From positions 1-35,711 of the forward strand of contig QCGA01000014.1 in NCBI GenBank assembly GCA_003280095.1: a DNA stretch of 35,711 nt, given 5' to 3'. The position numbers were made by a program, and so were the translations under genes. Of this stretch, positions 1 to 7,600 are shown piece by piece (the first letter of the stretch is position 1; each line of letters opens with the position of its first letter). The DNA is from Prochlorococcus sp. AG-363-O16 (GTDB lineage Bacteria > Cyanobacteriota > Cyanobacteriia > PCC-6307 > Cyanobiaceae). The notes beneath the pieces are model-generated. The model was not told the DNA's origin. It was given only the letters and a program-made list of their open reading frames with translations, and made no database searches.

Positions 1-455
1 GCTTGACGCTGGGAATCATTGAAATATGCAGGAACAGTAATCACTGCCTGTGTGACACCCTCACCCAAATACTTGCCAGCATCTTCAGATAATTTGCGAA
101 GAACTTGTGCACTAACCTCCTCAGGAGAAAATTGCTTGTCCAAAACAGGACACTTGAGCTTCAATTTCGATCCAGATTTCTCTACTGAATAGCTAACTTC
201 CTTGGACTCTTCATTCACCTCGTCCACACGTCGTCCAACAAAACGTTTCGCTGAATAAAAAGTATTTTCAGGATTCATCACTGCCTGACGCTTAGCAATT
301 TGACCTACCAATTGGTCTTGATTTTTTGTGTATGCAACCACTGAAGGAGTTGTTCTAAAACCTTCTGCATTTGCAATAACAGTGGGCTTCCCACCCTCCA
401 TAACCGCAACACAACTATTTGTTGTTCCAAGGTCAATGCCAACTACCTTGCCCAT
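1..455 (-). CDS. dnaK: Hsp70 chaperone DnaK, N-terminal part (cut by window edge)
   Basis: ATP-dependent Hsp70 chaperone that binds exposed hydrophobic segments of cytoplasmic proteins, working with DnaJ and GrpE. Only the first 151 codons are present; the gene runs off the left edge. The start is ATG at 455-453. Residues 6-14 read GIDLGTTNS, the first phosphate-binding loop of the Hsp70 actin-like ATPase, followed by an AKRFVGRR segment and, at the edge, [13 protein letters not shown], the second conserved ATPase block. Cyanobacteria carry several dnaK paralogues; position beside aroE and rpsF fits the main essential copy (often called dnaK2), but this is from recall of gene order. It is divergent from aroE, with 115 bases between the two start codons that must hold both promoters. 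Confidence 0.95.
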   Translation of the reverse strand, partial: MGKVVGIDLGTTNSCVAVMEGGKPTVIANAEGFRTTPSVVAYTKNQDQLVGQIAKRQAVMNPENTFYSAKRFVGRRVDEVNEESKEVSYSVEKSGSKLKLKCPVLDKQFSPEEVSAQVLRKLSEDAGKYLGEGVTQAVITVPAYFNDSQRQ

Positions 456-570
456 TGCTCCCTAACTCCAAAAATCTTTCTTGAACCATTGCATCCTCGG
501 AGTGAGCGGAATTTGAAGCGAGGTGTGGTTCCCGAACAGATAGCCCGGCAGGCTGGTCTAAAAACTAAGG

Positions 571-1488
571 ATGAGAAAAATAATTAGCGGCAAAACTTCA
601 CTTGTCGGATTACTAGGAAAGCCAGTTCAGCACTCACTTTCTCCAGTAATACACAATGCTGCATTTGCAGAAATGGGACTCAACTGGTGCTATTTAGCGT
701 TTCCTTGTAAAACAGAAGCACTAACAATTGTTCTTAATGCATTAAATGCAGTGGATTGTCGTGGTCTCAACATCACAATCCCCCATAAACAAACTGTGGC
801 AAAAACTTGCAATGAGTTATCAGTACTGGCTCAGCGACTGAATGCCGTCAACACCCTTACACCTACTACGAATGGACATTGGAAAGGAGGGAATACAGAT
901 GTCGAAGGCTTTGAGTCTCCATTAAAAAACCTTGAAACTGCGTGGACAGGTCGCGCAGCGTTAGTCATTGGATGTGGTGGCAGTGCAAAAGCAGTGATAG
1001 CAGGGCTTGAAAATCTCAACTTCAAGGAGATAACTGTTGTTGGAAGAAGAATTGATGCTGTCAATCACTTTCTAGAAGAAGTAACAAAGAACCCTTATCG
1101 CTCACAAAAAGATTTAAAAACAACTATCCATGGCTGTATTGATACAGATGTCGAATTAATTGACAGTCTTGCCAAGGCAGATCTAATCATCAATGCCACG
1201 CCTATAGGAATGAATACTAATGATTCAGAAAAACTGATATCAACTGAGTATCCGCTTGGGAAAGAAATCTGGCAACACCTAAAAAGAGAAACAGTTCTCT
1301 ATGACTTGGTTTACAACCCGAGACCAACTCCTTGGTTAACTTGGGGAACTAAACAAGGTCATCAATGCATAGATGGCCTCGAAATGCTAATTCAACAAGG
1401 AGCTGCTTCCCTGAGGTTATGGAGTGGCATCAAAGACATTCCCATAAGCAGCATGCGCAAAGCTGCAAATAACGCTTTGAAGAATTAA
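571..1488 (+). CDS. aroE: Shikimate dehydrogenase AroE
   Basis: NADPH-dependent reduction of 3-dehydroshikimate to shikimate, a cytoplasmic step of chorismate and aromatic amino acid synthesis. The 305-residue protein is slightly longer than the usual 270-290. Visible family landmarks: HSLSP at 21-25 (substrate binding), ITIPHK ending in the catalytic Lys73, NAVNTL at 91-96, NTD with the catalytic Asp110, the Rossmann dinucleotide loop GCGGSAKA at 134-141, NATPIGM at 208-214, and the C-terminal DGLEMLIQQGA helix. The ATG start at 571 has only a weak AAGG just before it. It is followed after 26 bases by the Tic20-like gene and then rpsF on the same strand, so a short co-transcribed run is plausible. 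Confidence 0.96.
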   Translation: MRKIISGKTSLVGLLGKPVQHSLSPVIHNAAFAEMGLNWCYLAFPCKTEALTIVLNALNAVDCRGLNITIPHKQTVAKTCNELSVLAQRLNAVNTLTPTTNGHWKGGNTDVEGFESPLKNLETAWTGRAALVIGCGGSAKAVIAGLENLNFKEITVVGRRIDAVNHFLEEVTKNPYRSQKDLKTTIHGCIDTDVELIDSLAKADLIINATPIGMNTNDSEKLISTEYPLGKEIWQHLKRETVLYDLVYNPRPTPWLTWGTKQGHQCIDGLEMLIQQGAASLRLWSGIKDIPISSMRKAANNALKN

Positions 1489-1514
1489 GGTCAATATCTT
1501 TATATTGAATAAAA

Positions 1515-1979
1515 ATGCTTATCCCAGGGTGGCAAAGATTTCTGGGGCTTCTCATTTACATCTTGCCTTGGAGCGATGCTTTGCCTTTTGGCAAAAATCT
1601 ATTTACTGAGTTTCCATGGCTGAACTGGCTAACTCTTCCAGCGATACCTTTGCTAATCATTGAGCAAACCATTCCGTTTGGGAGTCTTTTACTTTTTTTC
1701 TTCCTCTTTCTTGTAGTCGTACGAAACCCCAAAATTCCTTACTTCCTTCGTTTTAATGCTCTACAAGCACTTTTAGTGGATATCACGGTTGTAATACTTA
1801 GTTATGCATTCCAAATCGTATTCAAACCATTTGGGCCAAGCCTGATAGTAAGAACTCTCTCAAACACAGTTATGGTTTCAATCTTGGCAATCATGATCTT
1901 CGCAATTGTGGAATGCATACAAGGAAAAGAGCCTGATCTTCCTGGAATTAGCGAAGCCGTTCGCATACAACTCTATTAA
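1515..1979 (+). CDS. Tic20/Ycf60-like integral membrane protein
   Basis: Small hydrophobic protein of 154 residues. Three or four membrane segments can be seen (about 8-20, 38-72 as one or two segments, 87-105, 112-132). The block FLRFNALQALLVDI at about 77-90 is characteristic of the Tic20 family, which includes chloroplast Ycf60 and the protein-import translocon component Tic20. In cyanobacteria the function is not established; homology to the plastid import channel is family knowledge and not evidence of import here. It starts at ATG 1515, 26 bases after aroE, and lies 74 bases before rpsF on the same strand. The short size is normal for the cyanobacterial members. Confidence 0.82.
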   Translation: MLIPGWQRFLGLLIYILPWSDALPFGKNLFTEFPWLNWLTLPAIPLLIIEQTIPFGSLLLFFFLFLVVVRNPKIPYFLRFNALQALLVDITVVILSYAFQIVFKPFGPSLIVRTLSNTVMVSILAIMIFAIVECIQGKEPDLPGISEAVRIQLY

Positions 1980-2053
1980 TAAGAACCCATCAAACGATAA
2001 GGTAGTTAGTCCGTCGCTCATCAACTGAGCCATCAGTCCTTGTCGGAGCTCCA

Positions 2054-2503
2054 ATGACACAGAAGCCTTACTACGAAACTATGTACATCCTTCGTCCGGA
2101 CATTCCGGAAGAGGAAGTTGAAGGCCATCTCACAAAATACAAAGACATATTGATTGAAACAGGTGCAGAGGTCCTAGACAATCAAATGAGAGGAAAGCGA
2201 AGACTTGCCTATCAAATTTTCAAACATAAGGAAGGTATTTATGTTCAGCTGAGCCACACTGGAGATGGACAACAAGTAGCCGTCTTAGAAAAGGCCATGA
2301 GAATTAGCGAAGACGTGATTCGTTATTTAACAGTCAAACAAGATGGACCATTACCAACCCCAAGAGTAGTGACCAATAATGAAACAGATGCAGAAGGTAA
2401 AAAGAATGATGATGAAGAAAAATCAGAAGAGAATAAAGTAGAAGGAAAAGAAAATACAGCAGAAGAAAAAGTAGAAGCCAATAAAACAGAAGAAAACAAT
2501 TGA
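2054..2503 (+). CDS. rpsF: 30S ribosomal protein S6
   Basis: Ribosomal protein S6 of the small subunit platform, partner of S18. The first ~100 residues match the S6 fold: [11 protein letters not shown] near the N-terminus, GKRRLAYQI at about 47-55, KEGIYVQL, and VIRYLTVK at about 88-95. From about residue 110 a low-complexity tail of roughly 40 residues made almost only of Glu, Lys, Asn and Asp follows; it is absent from the E. coli type core and is probably disordered. The ATG start is backed by GGAG at 2045-2048, five bases upstream. rpsF is convergent with argG, with only 38 bases between the stop codons. No rplI or rpsR partner is nearby, unlike the operon of many bacteria. Confidence 0.96.
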   Translation: MTQKPYYETMYILRPDIPEEEVEGHLTKYKDILIETGAEVLDNQMRGKRRLAYQIFKHKEGIYVQLSHTGDGQQVAVLEKAMRISEDVIRYLTVKQDGPLPTPRVVTNNETDAEGKKNDDEEKSEENKVEGKENTAEEKVEANKTEENN

Positions 2504-2541
2504 TTGGTTGAAATCACGAATAATAATTACAAAACTATTTC

Positions 2542-3747
2542 TCAATTTCTATTGAGTAATGCCCAAATACGGGTTGGAAGACCCCAAACATAAATAAATC
2601 CTTTAGCAGCTTGATGATCAAAAACATCTTCCTTACCATATGTTGCCATTTCAGGCAAATAAAGACTATTAGTAGAAGAATTTCTTCCCATAACAATTGC
2701 ATTTCCTTTTTTTAAGTGCATTTTAACAACACCATTTACATGTTTCTGAGTTCGATCAATAAACCCATCGAGAGCTTCTTTTAAAGCCCCATACCAAAGT
2801 CCTTCATAGACCAAATCAGCCCACTTCATTTCTAACTCACGTTTAACTCGTAACACATCAGCAGCCAAAGTAATGCTTTCTAAATCTTGATGAGCACGAA
2901 TTAGAAGTAGCAACCCAGGAGTCTCATAAATTTCTCGACTTTTAATCCCAACCAAGCGATTTTCAATGATATCTAAACGACCAAACCCATGTAAACCAGC
3001 CAAACGATTTGCTTCACGAATAATTGAAACAGGGTCTAATCGAACCCCCTGAATGGCAACTGGATTACCACACTCAAATGTGATTTCAATATTTTCACCA
3101 TGTTCAGGCGCAGAATCAATCGAAGAAGTAAATGCAAAAACTTCTTCTGGAGGAGGACTCATTGGATCTTCCAAAGGACCTGCTTCAACACTTCTTCCGA
3201 GAAGATTCAAATCAATTGAATATGGAGATTGCTTACTAACTGGAGCAGGAATGCCATACCTCTCTCCATATGCAATGGTCTCTTCGCGACTCATTCCCCA
3301 TTCGCGAGCAGGTGTCAAAACCTTCAAGTCTGGCGCAAGCGAAGCGATAGCGACATCAAAACGGACCTGATCATTTCCCTTTCCAGTACATCCATGAGCA
3401 ACTGCATCAGCATCAACCTCACGAGCAACTTCTACTAACTGACGAGCTATAAGTGGTCGAGCAAGGGCCGTTGAGAGGGGATAGCGACCTTCATACAAAG
3501 CATTTGACCTGATTGCAGGGAAAGCGAACTCTTCCACAAAAGGTTTGATCAAATCACCTACAAGAGATTGACTAGCTCCTGCCAGCAAAGCCTTAACTCG
3601 CACAGATTCGAGCTCATCTCCCTGGCCAAGATCAGCAGCAAAAGTAATTACCTCATCAACACCCCATTCCTTTTTTAGAAAGGGTATACAAACACTCGTG
3701 TCAACCCCACCGGAATAGGCAAGAACTACTTTTTTTGCACGACCCAT
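2542..3747 (-). CDS. argG: Argininosuccinate synthase ArgG
   Basis: Condenses citrulline and aspartate using ATP to form argininosuccinate, the penultimate step of arginine synthesis; argH, the next enzyme, lies at 33.9 kb in this window. The N-terminal PP-loop [13 protein letters not shown] is the ATP pyrophosphatase signature, and [15 protein letters not shown] further in binds substrate. I start it at ATG 3747-3745, giving 401 residues, because GGAG sits eight bases upstream and [14 protein letters not shown] is the usual beginning; a GTG three codons earlier (3756) has the SD pressed against it and is less likely. Length fits the family (about 400). It is convergent with rpsF. Confidence 0.97.
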   Translation of the reverse strand: MGRAKKVVLAYSGGVDTSVCIPFLKKEWGVDEVITFAADLGQGDELESVRVKALLAGASQSLVGDLIKPFVEEFAFPAIRSNALYEGRYPLSTALARPLIARQLVEVAREVDADAVAHGCTGKGNDQVRFDVAIASLAPDLKVLTPAREWGMSREETIAYGERYGIPAPVSKQSPYSIDLNLLGRSVEAGPLEDPMSPPPEEVFAFTSSIDSAPEHGENIEITFECGNPVAIQGVRLDPVSIIREANRLAGLHGFGRLDIIENRLVGIKSREIYETPGLLLLIRAHQDLESITLAADVLRVKRELEMKWADLVYEGLWYGALKEALDGFIDRTQKHVNGVVKMHLKKGNAIVMGRNSSTNSLYLPEMATYGKEDVFDHQAAKGFIYVWGLPTRIWALLNRN

Positions 3748-4296
3748 CAACGTCACTCCATAATCAACTCAATTGAGTTTCTAACTATTTTAGATGCGAT
3801 CCAAACAACCAAAACTGGTTGAAGGTCTCAAGGAGTAAGAACTCTCACCACAAATCAATCTAGAGGACAGTACGTACCATCTTTTCAACGTCATATAAAC
3901 AAGGAATCAAAAATTCTTAGATATGAACTCATCGAAGGTTAACTCTTCCATTTCATGCAAGCACGCCATAACCAATCTGATGGAAAAAAGATCTAATGGC
4001 AATGGGTGTAAAAGCTGATTGCACATTCAACCAAATTGGACGAATGTATATACATCGAGTACGGAGGTGTCCATGGACGATACGCCACCTGAGAACTCAA
4101 AGAAGCGCTGATTCAGGCCCCTGCTCCAACATTCTTTATTCAAAAGTGGGCTTGTTAGCTGTTCAAAGCACTCCTATAGCAAATGGACAGCAACACTCCT
4201 CTGCATCGTTTAGGTGCCCTATGAGGAATTAGCCAAACACCTGAAAAAATGGCCCCAGGCGCCAAGCTTCAGAAGCTTCGTCAATTTCAAATCCAT
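3748..4296. other. Long gene-free stretch; possible small RNA or decayed gene
   Basis: About 550 bases between argG and a strong terminator contain no convincing gene. Bases 3760-3960 are AT-rich and may hold the argG promoter, read leftward. From about 4040 to 4290 base composition rises: I counted 29 of 60 G+C in 4081-4140 and 30 of 60 in 4201-4260, against 23 of 60 in a mraY line (5341-5400). Two short open frames exist on the + strand (3996-4232 and 4214-4420) but neither resembles a known family or has a ribosome site. The frame running through 4012-4330 is interrupted by stops at 4090, 4156, 4177 and 4222. A structured RNA read toward the terminator, or a gene remnant, both fit. It does not look like tmRNA, RNase P RNA or SRP RNA. 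Confidence 0.4.
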
Positions 4297-4330
4297 AAAA
4301 AACCGACTCTTTTTCAAGAGTCGGTTTTTT
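4297..4330. terminator. Strong bidirectional hairpin terminator
   Basis: A 15-base arm at 4297-4311 (six A then ACCGACTCTT within it) pairs perfectly with 4316-4330 (AAGAGTCGG then six T) around a TTTC loop. The GC core is CCGACTC/GAGTCGG, flanked by A-run and T-run, so it can stop transcription in both directions. Leftward it would end the small membrane protein gene that stops at 4398. Rightward there is no known gene to end, which is an argument for an unrecognised + strand transcript between 3.8 and 4.3 kb. Confidence 0.85.
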
Positions 4331-4397
4331 TACGAAAAATTAATCAAAAAAGCTTCACTCAAAGAGACAAAAATGGCTTGTCTACAGATTCATGCTT

Positions 4398-4577
4398 TTA
4401 ATCAAAATCAAATTTTCTAAATTGAATAGCTAAAATCCACCAGCCAAGGACAACGGATGGACCAAAAAGCAAGCCAAAAACCAACCAATATCGAATCACA
4501 AAAGGATCAGGGTGACTGTGTCCCCAGAAACGCAAACCAAGGGTCAACAAAAAAGCCAAACCCCAAGCAAAGACCAT
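4398..4577 (-). CDS. Small two-helix membrane protein, unknown function
   Basis: A 59-residue protein from ATG 4577, or 66 residues if a TTG at 4598 is used; neither start has a clear ribosome site. It has two hydrophobic segments, about 1-18 (VFAWGLAFLLTLGL) and 31-52 (YWLVFGLLFGPSVVLGWW), separated by a short polar loop with His and Pro, and it ends in a basic-acidic tail QFRKFDFD. This two-helix hairpin pattern with Trp/Arg edges is typical of real small membrane proteins. I do not recognise a family. It is divergent from the DUF3134 gene and is followed by the hairpin terminator at 4297-4330, which supports it as a transcribed unit. Confidence 0.6.
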   Translation of the reverse strand: MVFAWGLAFLLTLGLRFWGHSHPDPFVIRYWLVFGLLFGPSVVLGWWILAIQFRKFDFD

Positions 4578-4658
4578 TAAAAAAAACTTAGAAATCAATG
4601 GAATGAAAAAACAGGGTGATTATGAACTATGTTTACGTACTAGTTCTTCTACACAATA

Positions 4659-4934
4659 ATGAGCGCTCTCAACAAAGTGAACCTGAGTGCACTCGATGGA
4701 ATCAATCCTGCCCTCACAAGATATGGCAGACAGGATCCAGCACCTGTCTTGCCACTTCGAGAAGAGCCAGATCTATTGAGTTGGCTTGAATCAAGTGGAA
4801 GGATAGTGGCAGACGAAGATTCCTCATCACCGGAGATCAGCACGGTCGAAGAAGAAGAACTATCAGCATTAATGGGAGAAAAAGAGGATTACAAAGCGGA
4901 AGATGAACAAACAGAAGAAAACTGGGAAGACTAA
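4659..4934 (+). CDS. DUF3134-like small cyanobacterial protein
   Basis: A 91-residue soluble acidic protein. The block from about residue 16 to 47 (NPALTRYGRQDPAPVLPL, then EPDLLSWLESSGRI) is what I recall as the conserved core of DUF3134, a family restricted to cyanobacteria with no known function. The last 40 residues are mostly Glu, Asp and Ser and look disordered. The ATG start at 4659 has no strong ribosome site. It is divergent from the small membrane protein gene (about 80 bases between starts) and is 91 bases upstream of mraY on the same strand. Family assignment is by memory of the motif; that the gene is real is well supported by the conserved block. Confidence 0.75.
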   Translation: MSALNKVNLSALDGINPALTRYGRQDPAPVLPLREEPDLLSWLESSGRIVADEDSSSPEISTVEEEELSALMGEKEDYKAEDEQTEENWED

Positions 4935-5025
4935 TTAGAGATGTACCAACAAAAAATAAAAATATCTTTAAACACTATAACCAAGAAAAGCATAACAATT
5001 AACCAATGAATCATTCTAGAGAAGA

Positions 5026-6120
5026 ATGAAAAATAATCATATACCAACAAGATGGAAAAACAGCAAAATTTCAACCATTATTTTGACGGTCTTTATTTTT
5101 GGGGCAACTTGTTTTTCGGATACACTCATAGTGAATAGTCTACTCACCTTGCCATTAATAATTTCAACTCTGCTAGTTGGAATTATTAGTAAATGGAGTG
5201 TCCCTAAACTAAGTAGCCTTAACATAAGTCAATTAATTCGAAAAGAAGGGCCCAAATCACATCAAGAAAAATCAGGAACTCCTACAATGGGGGGGTTAAT
5301 TATAATTCCAATCGGAATAATTACTGGAAGTTTAATTAGTTTTAGTGGCGAAAGTAGTGCCAAGGTTATTGCTTTAGCGTGTATAACCTTAACCTATATG
5401 ATCATAGGAGGCATAGATGATTTAAAAAGTCTACAACAACAAACCAATAAAGGACTGACCGCAAAAAAAAAGCTAATTTTACAAGGATTATCTGCTCTTA
5501 TTTTTCTTAGCTGGTGTTCTATAAATGGTTGGATTACTTCAAATATTGCTTTACCATTTAATCACTCAATTGACATAGGATTATTAATTTGGCCACTAGC
5601 TTTTTTTGTGATCCTAGCTGAAAGTAATGCAACCAATCTCACTGATGGTTTAGACGGATTAGCAAGTGGATGCGGATGCCTAGTCTTTACAGGATTGGCA
5701 ATCCAATTAATGTTACGAGGAAATTCTGGAGATCCAGTTATTGCTGGATTCTCTATTTGTATGGCAGGTGCTTCGTTGGGTTTTCTTTTTGAAAATCGTA
5801 ATCCTGCAAATATTTTTATGGGAGATACTGGTTCGCTAGCTATGGGAGCTGCATTAAGTGGCATTGCAATTCTTTCAAACAGCCTTTGGCCACTTTTATT
5901 AATGGGAGGAGTCTTAGTAGCAGAATCTTGTTCAGTGATCATTCAAGTGTTCGTATTTAAAATCACCAAAAAGTTATTTGGGAAAGGGCGACGTGTCTTC
6001 TTAATGGCTCCCCTACACCACCACTTTGAACTTGATGGAGTAAATGAACAAGTAATTGTGAATTATTTTTGGTTGGTTACCTCTATTCTAGTCGTATTAG
6101 GCTTAGTGATGCGACCGTAA
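5026..6120 (+). CDS. mraY: Phospho-N-acetylmuramoyl-pentapeptide transferase MraY
   Basis: Integral membrane enzyme that transfers phospho-MurNAc-pentapeptide from UDP to undecaprenyl phosphate, giving lipid I for peptidoglycan. The 364 residues show about ten hydrophobic segments. Family landmarks: GTPTMGG at 84-90, the Asp pair at 131-132 (GGIDDLK), the Lys-rich KGLTAKKKL at 142-150, NATNLTDGLDGLA at 201-213, FMGDTGSLAMG at 264-274 with the key Asp267, and the histidine triad APLHHHFEL at 328-336. Length is normal (about 360). It stands apart from any division and cell wall cluster, which is usual in cyanobacteria. Seven bases separate it from the 78-residue gene downstream, suggesting co-transcription. 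Confidence 0.97.
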   Translation: MKNNHIPTRWKNSKISTIILTVFIFGATCFSDTLIVNSLLTLPLIISTLLVGIISKWSVPKLSSLNISQLIRKEGPKSHQEKSGTPTMGGLIIIPIGIITGSLISFSGESSAKVIALACITLTYMIIGGIDDLKSLQQQTNKGLTAKKKLILQGLSALIFLSWCSINGWITSNIALPFNHSIDIGLLIWPLAFFVILAESNATNLTDGLDGLASGCGCLVFTGLAIQLMLRGNSGDPVIAGFSICMAGASLGFLFENRNPANIFMGDTGSLAMGAALSGIAILSNSLWPLLLMGGVLVAESCSVIIQVFVFKITKKLFGKGRRVFLMAPLHHHFELDGVNEQVIVNYFWLVTSILVVLGLVMRP

Positions 6121-6127
6121 AGCATCA

Positions 6128-6364
6128 ATGAGTTACTTCACATGGAAAGATGATGGATTGACTAGCGATTGCGCTAGTTTACAAGCTATGGCAGCTAGAT
6201 TTGAAGAAACTGCCTCATTAATGCGAAGGATGTCCAAAGAAGGATTCGAAATAAAAGAAGGAAGCAAAGAAAAACTAATAACTCACAAAAATTCTAAAAT
6301 TTTTGACTCTTGGGGATTTATTAGTGAAGAAGGCCCCTTTAGGCAGCTAAAATTAATACCATAA
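6128..6364 (+). CDS. Small soluble protein of unknown function
   Basis: A 78-residue protein between mraY and purT, with intergenic gaps of 7 and 15 bases (taking purT at 6380), so it is probably in one transcript with them. It begins MSYFTWKDDGLTSDC and has a predicted amphipathic helix (about 17-40, LQAMAARFEETASLMRRMSKEGF) followed by a mixed region ending DSWGFISEEGPF. There is no signal peptide or membrane segment. I do not recognise a named family; its tidy fit between two genes, sensible amino acid makeup and lack of a competing frame support it as real. Function cannot be inferred from position. Confidence 0.65.
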   Translation: MSYFTWKDDGLTSDCASLQAMAARFEETASLMRRMSKEGFEIKEGSKEKLITHKNSKIFDSWGFISEEGPFRQLKLIP

Positions 6365-6379
6365 TAATTAATAGTGCTA

Positions 6380-7600
6380 ATGACAATCTATCCACAGCGA
6401 CTATTGCTACTAGGAAGTGGTGAGTTGGGAAAGGAAATAACTATTGAAGCACAAAGATTAGGATGCCAAGTAATTGCATGTGATAGATATGGAAATGCTC
6501 CAGCAATGCAAGTTGCTGACATCTTTGAAATAATAGATATGAACAACGAAGAAGCACTCAAAAGATGTATTGAAAAATATAAACCAAATTTAATTGTGCC
6601 AGAAATAGAAGCAATAGCTGTAAATGTACTATCAGAGATTGAAACCAAAGGAATAACTGTGATTCCAACAGCGAAAGCAACAGCTATAACAATGAATCGT
6701 GATCGAATAAGAAATCTAGCGTCAGAAATACTTAACCTACGAACTGCACGTTTTTCATATGCAACTAATGTAGACGAACTTGAGAAAGCAATATCAAAAA
6801 TTGGTTTACCAGTCTTAGTTAAACCGGTTATGAGTTCCTCAGGCAAAGGTCAAAGTTTTGTAGAAACCAAAGAAGAAATCAATCGAGCCTGGAAACATGC
6901 GTTAGAAGGAGCACGAGGATTATCTGAAAAAGTTATTATAGAAGAATTTATAAACTTCGATTTAGAAATAACCCTACTAACTATTAGACAAAAAGATGGC
7001 TCAACAATTTTTTGTGATCCAATTGGACATGAACAAATTAACGGAGACTATCAATCAAGCTGGCAACCAGCTGATATGAAACCGAAACATCTTCACAAAG
7101 CACAAGAAATGGCTAAAAAAATCACAGAAAAGCTTGGAGGTATTGGACTTTTTGGAGTTGAATTTTTTATTCGTAATGATGAAGTTATTTTCTCAGAGTT
7201 ATCCCCGAGGCCACATGATACTGGACTAGTCACAATTATCAGCCAAAACATGAGCGAATTTGAACTACATTTAAGAGCTATACTTGGACTACCAATACCT
7301 AATATTGAAAGAGAAAAACCATCGGCAAGTCGGGTCATACTTGCAACCAAAGACATCTCATCTGTTGCCTATGAAGGCCTAGAAGAATCATTATCAGAAA
7401 GAGATACAAAGGTCTTATTATTTGGGAAACCCTACGCCAAAAAAGGAAGACGAATGGGGGTAGGACTTGCCAAAGCAGAGAGTATAGAAGAGGCTATATT
7501 AAAAGCAAATAATTCAGCAAATGCTATAAAAATAATTGAAAAATTAGATTCTAATTATGACGATTTGATAAAAAACGATAATGATTTAAACCTTCAATAA
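6380..7600 (+). CDS. purT: Formate-dependent phosphoribosylglycinamide formyltransferase PurT
   Basis: ATP-grasp enzyme that makes formyl-GAR from GAR, formate and ATP, the third step of purine synthesis, an alternative to folate-dependent PurN. N-terminal domain: LLLLGSGELGKEITIEAQRL with the nucleotide-type Gly loop; ATP-grasp region: LPVLVKPVMSSSGKGQS at about 145-161 and FGVEFFIRNDEVIFSELSPRPHD with the metal-binding Glu residues at about 258-281. I use ATG 6380 (406 residues); a GTG two codons upstream (6374) is possible and neither has a clear ribosome site. The 3' end overlaps the end of the oppositely directed sucrose-phosphate synthase gene by 50 bases. purL and purF are on the other side of the origin. 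Confidence 0.95.
   Translation: MTIYPQRLLLLGSGELGKEITIEAQRLGCQVIACDRYGNAPAMQVADIFEIIDMNNEEALKRCIEKYKPNLIVPEIEAIAVNVLSEIETKGITVIPTAKATAITMNRDRIRNLASEILNLRTARFSYATNVDELEKAISKIGLPVLVKPVMSSSGKGQSFVETKEEINRAWKHALEGARGLSEKVIIEEFINFDLEITLLTIRQKDGSTIFCDPIGHEQINGDYQSSWQPADMKPKHLHKAQEMAKKITEKLGGIGLFGVEFFIRNDEVIFSELSPRPHDTGLVTIISQNMSEFELHLRAILGLPIPNIEREKPSASRVILATKDISSVAYEGLEESLSERDTKVLLFGKPYAKKGRRMGVGLAKAESIEEAILKANNSANAIKIIEKLDSNYDDLIKNDNDLNLQ

Noticed and set aside
2541-2556. CTCAAT-TTCT-ATTGAG hairpin between rpsF and argG as terminator
   Set aside because: Only six weak base pairs, lies inside the last argG codons and has no T-run on either strand.
3996-4232. 78-codon open frame on + strand in the argG-mraY gap
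   Set aside because: No ribosome site, odd composition (many Arg, Cys, Ser), no family resemblance; an overlapping frame looks equally protein-like. Treated as part of a possible RNA or remnant.
3996-4300. tmRNA, RNase P RNA, SRP RNA or 6S RNA
   Set aside because: I looked for the tmRNA tag and GGTTTCGAC, RNase P core motifs and the SRP tetraloop motif on both strands and found none; 6S RNA cannot be judged by eye.
4214-4420. 68-codon frame from GTG 4214, beginning like a CpcD-type motif
   Set aside because: It reads straight through the hairpin terminator and into the end of the small membrane protein gene; similarity to CpcD domains is too weak to claim.
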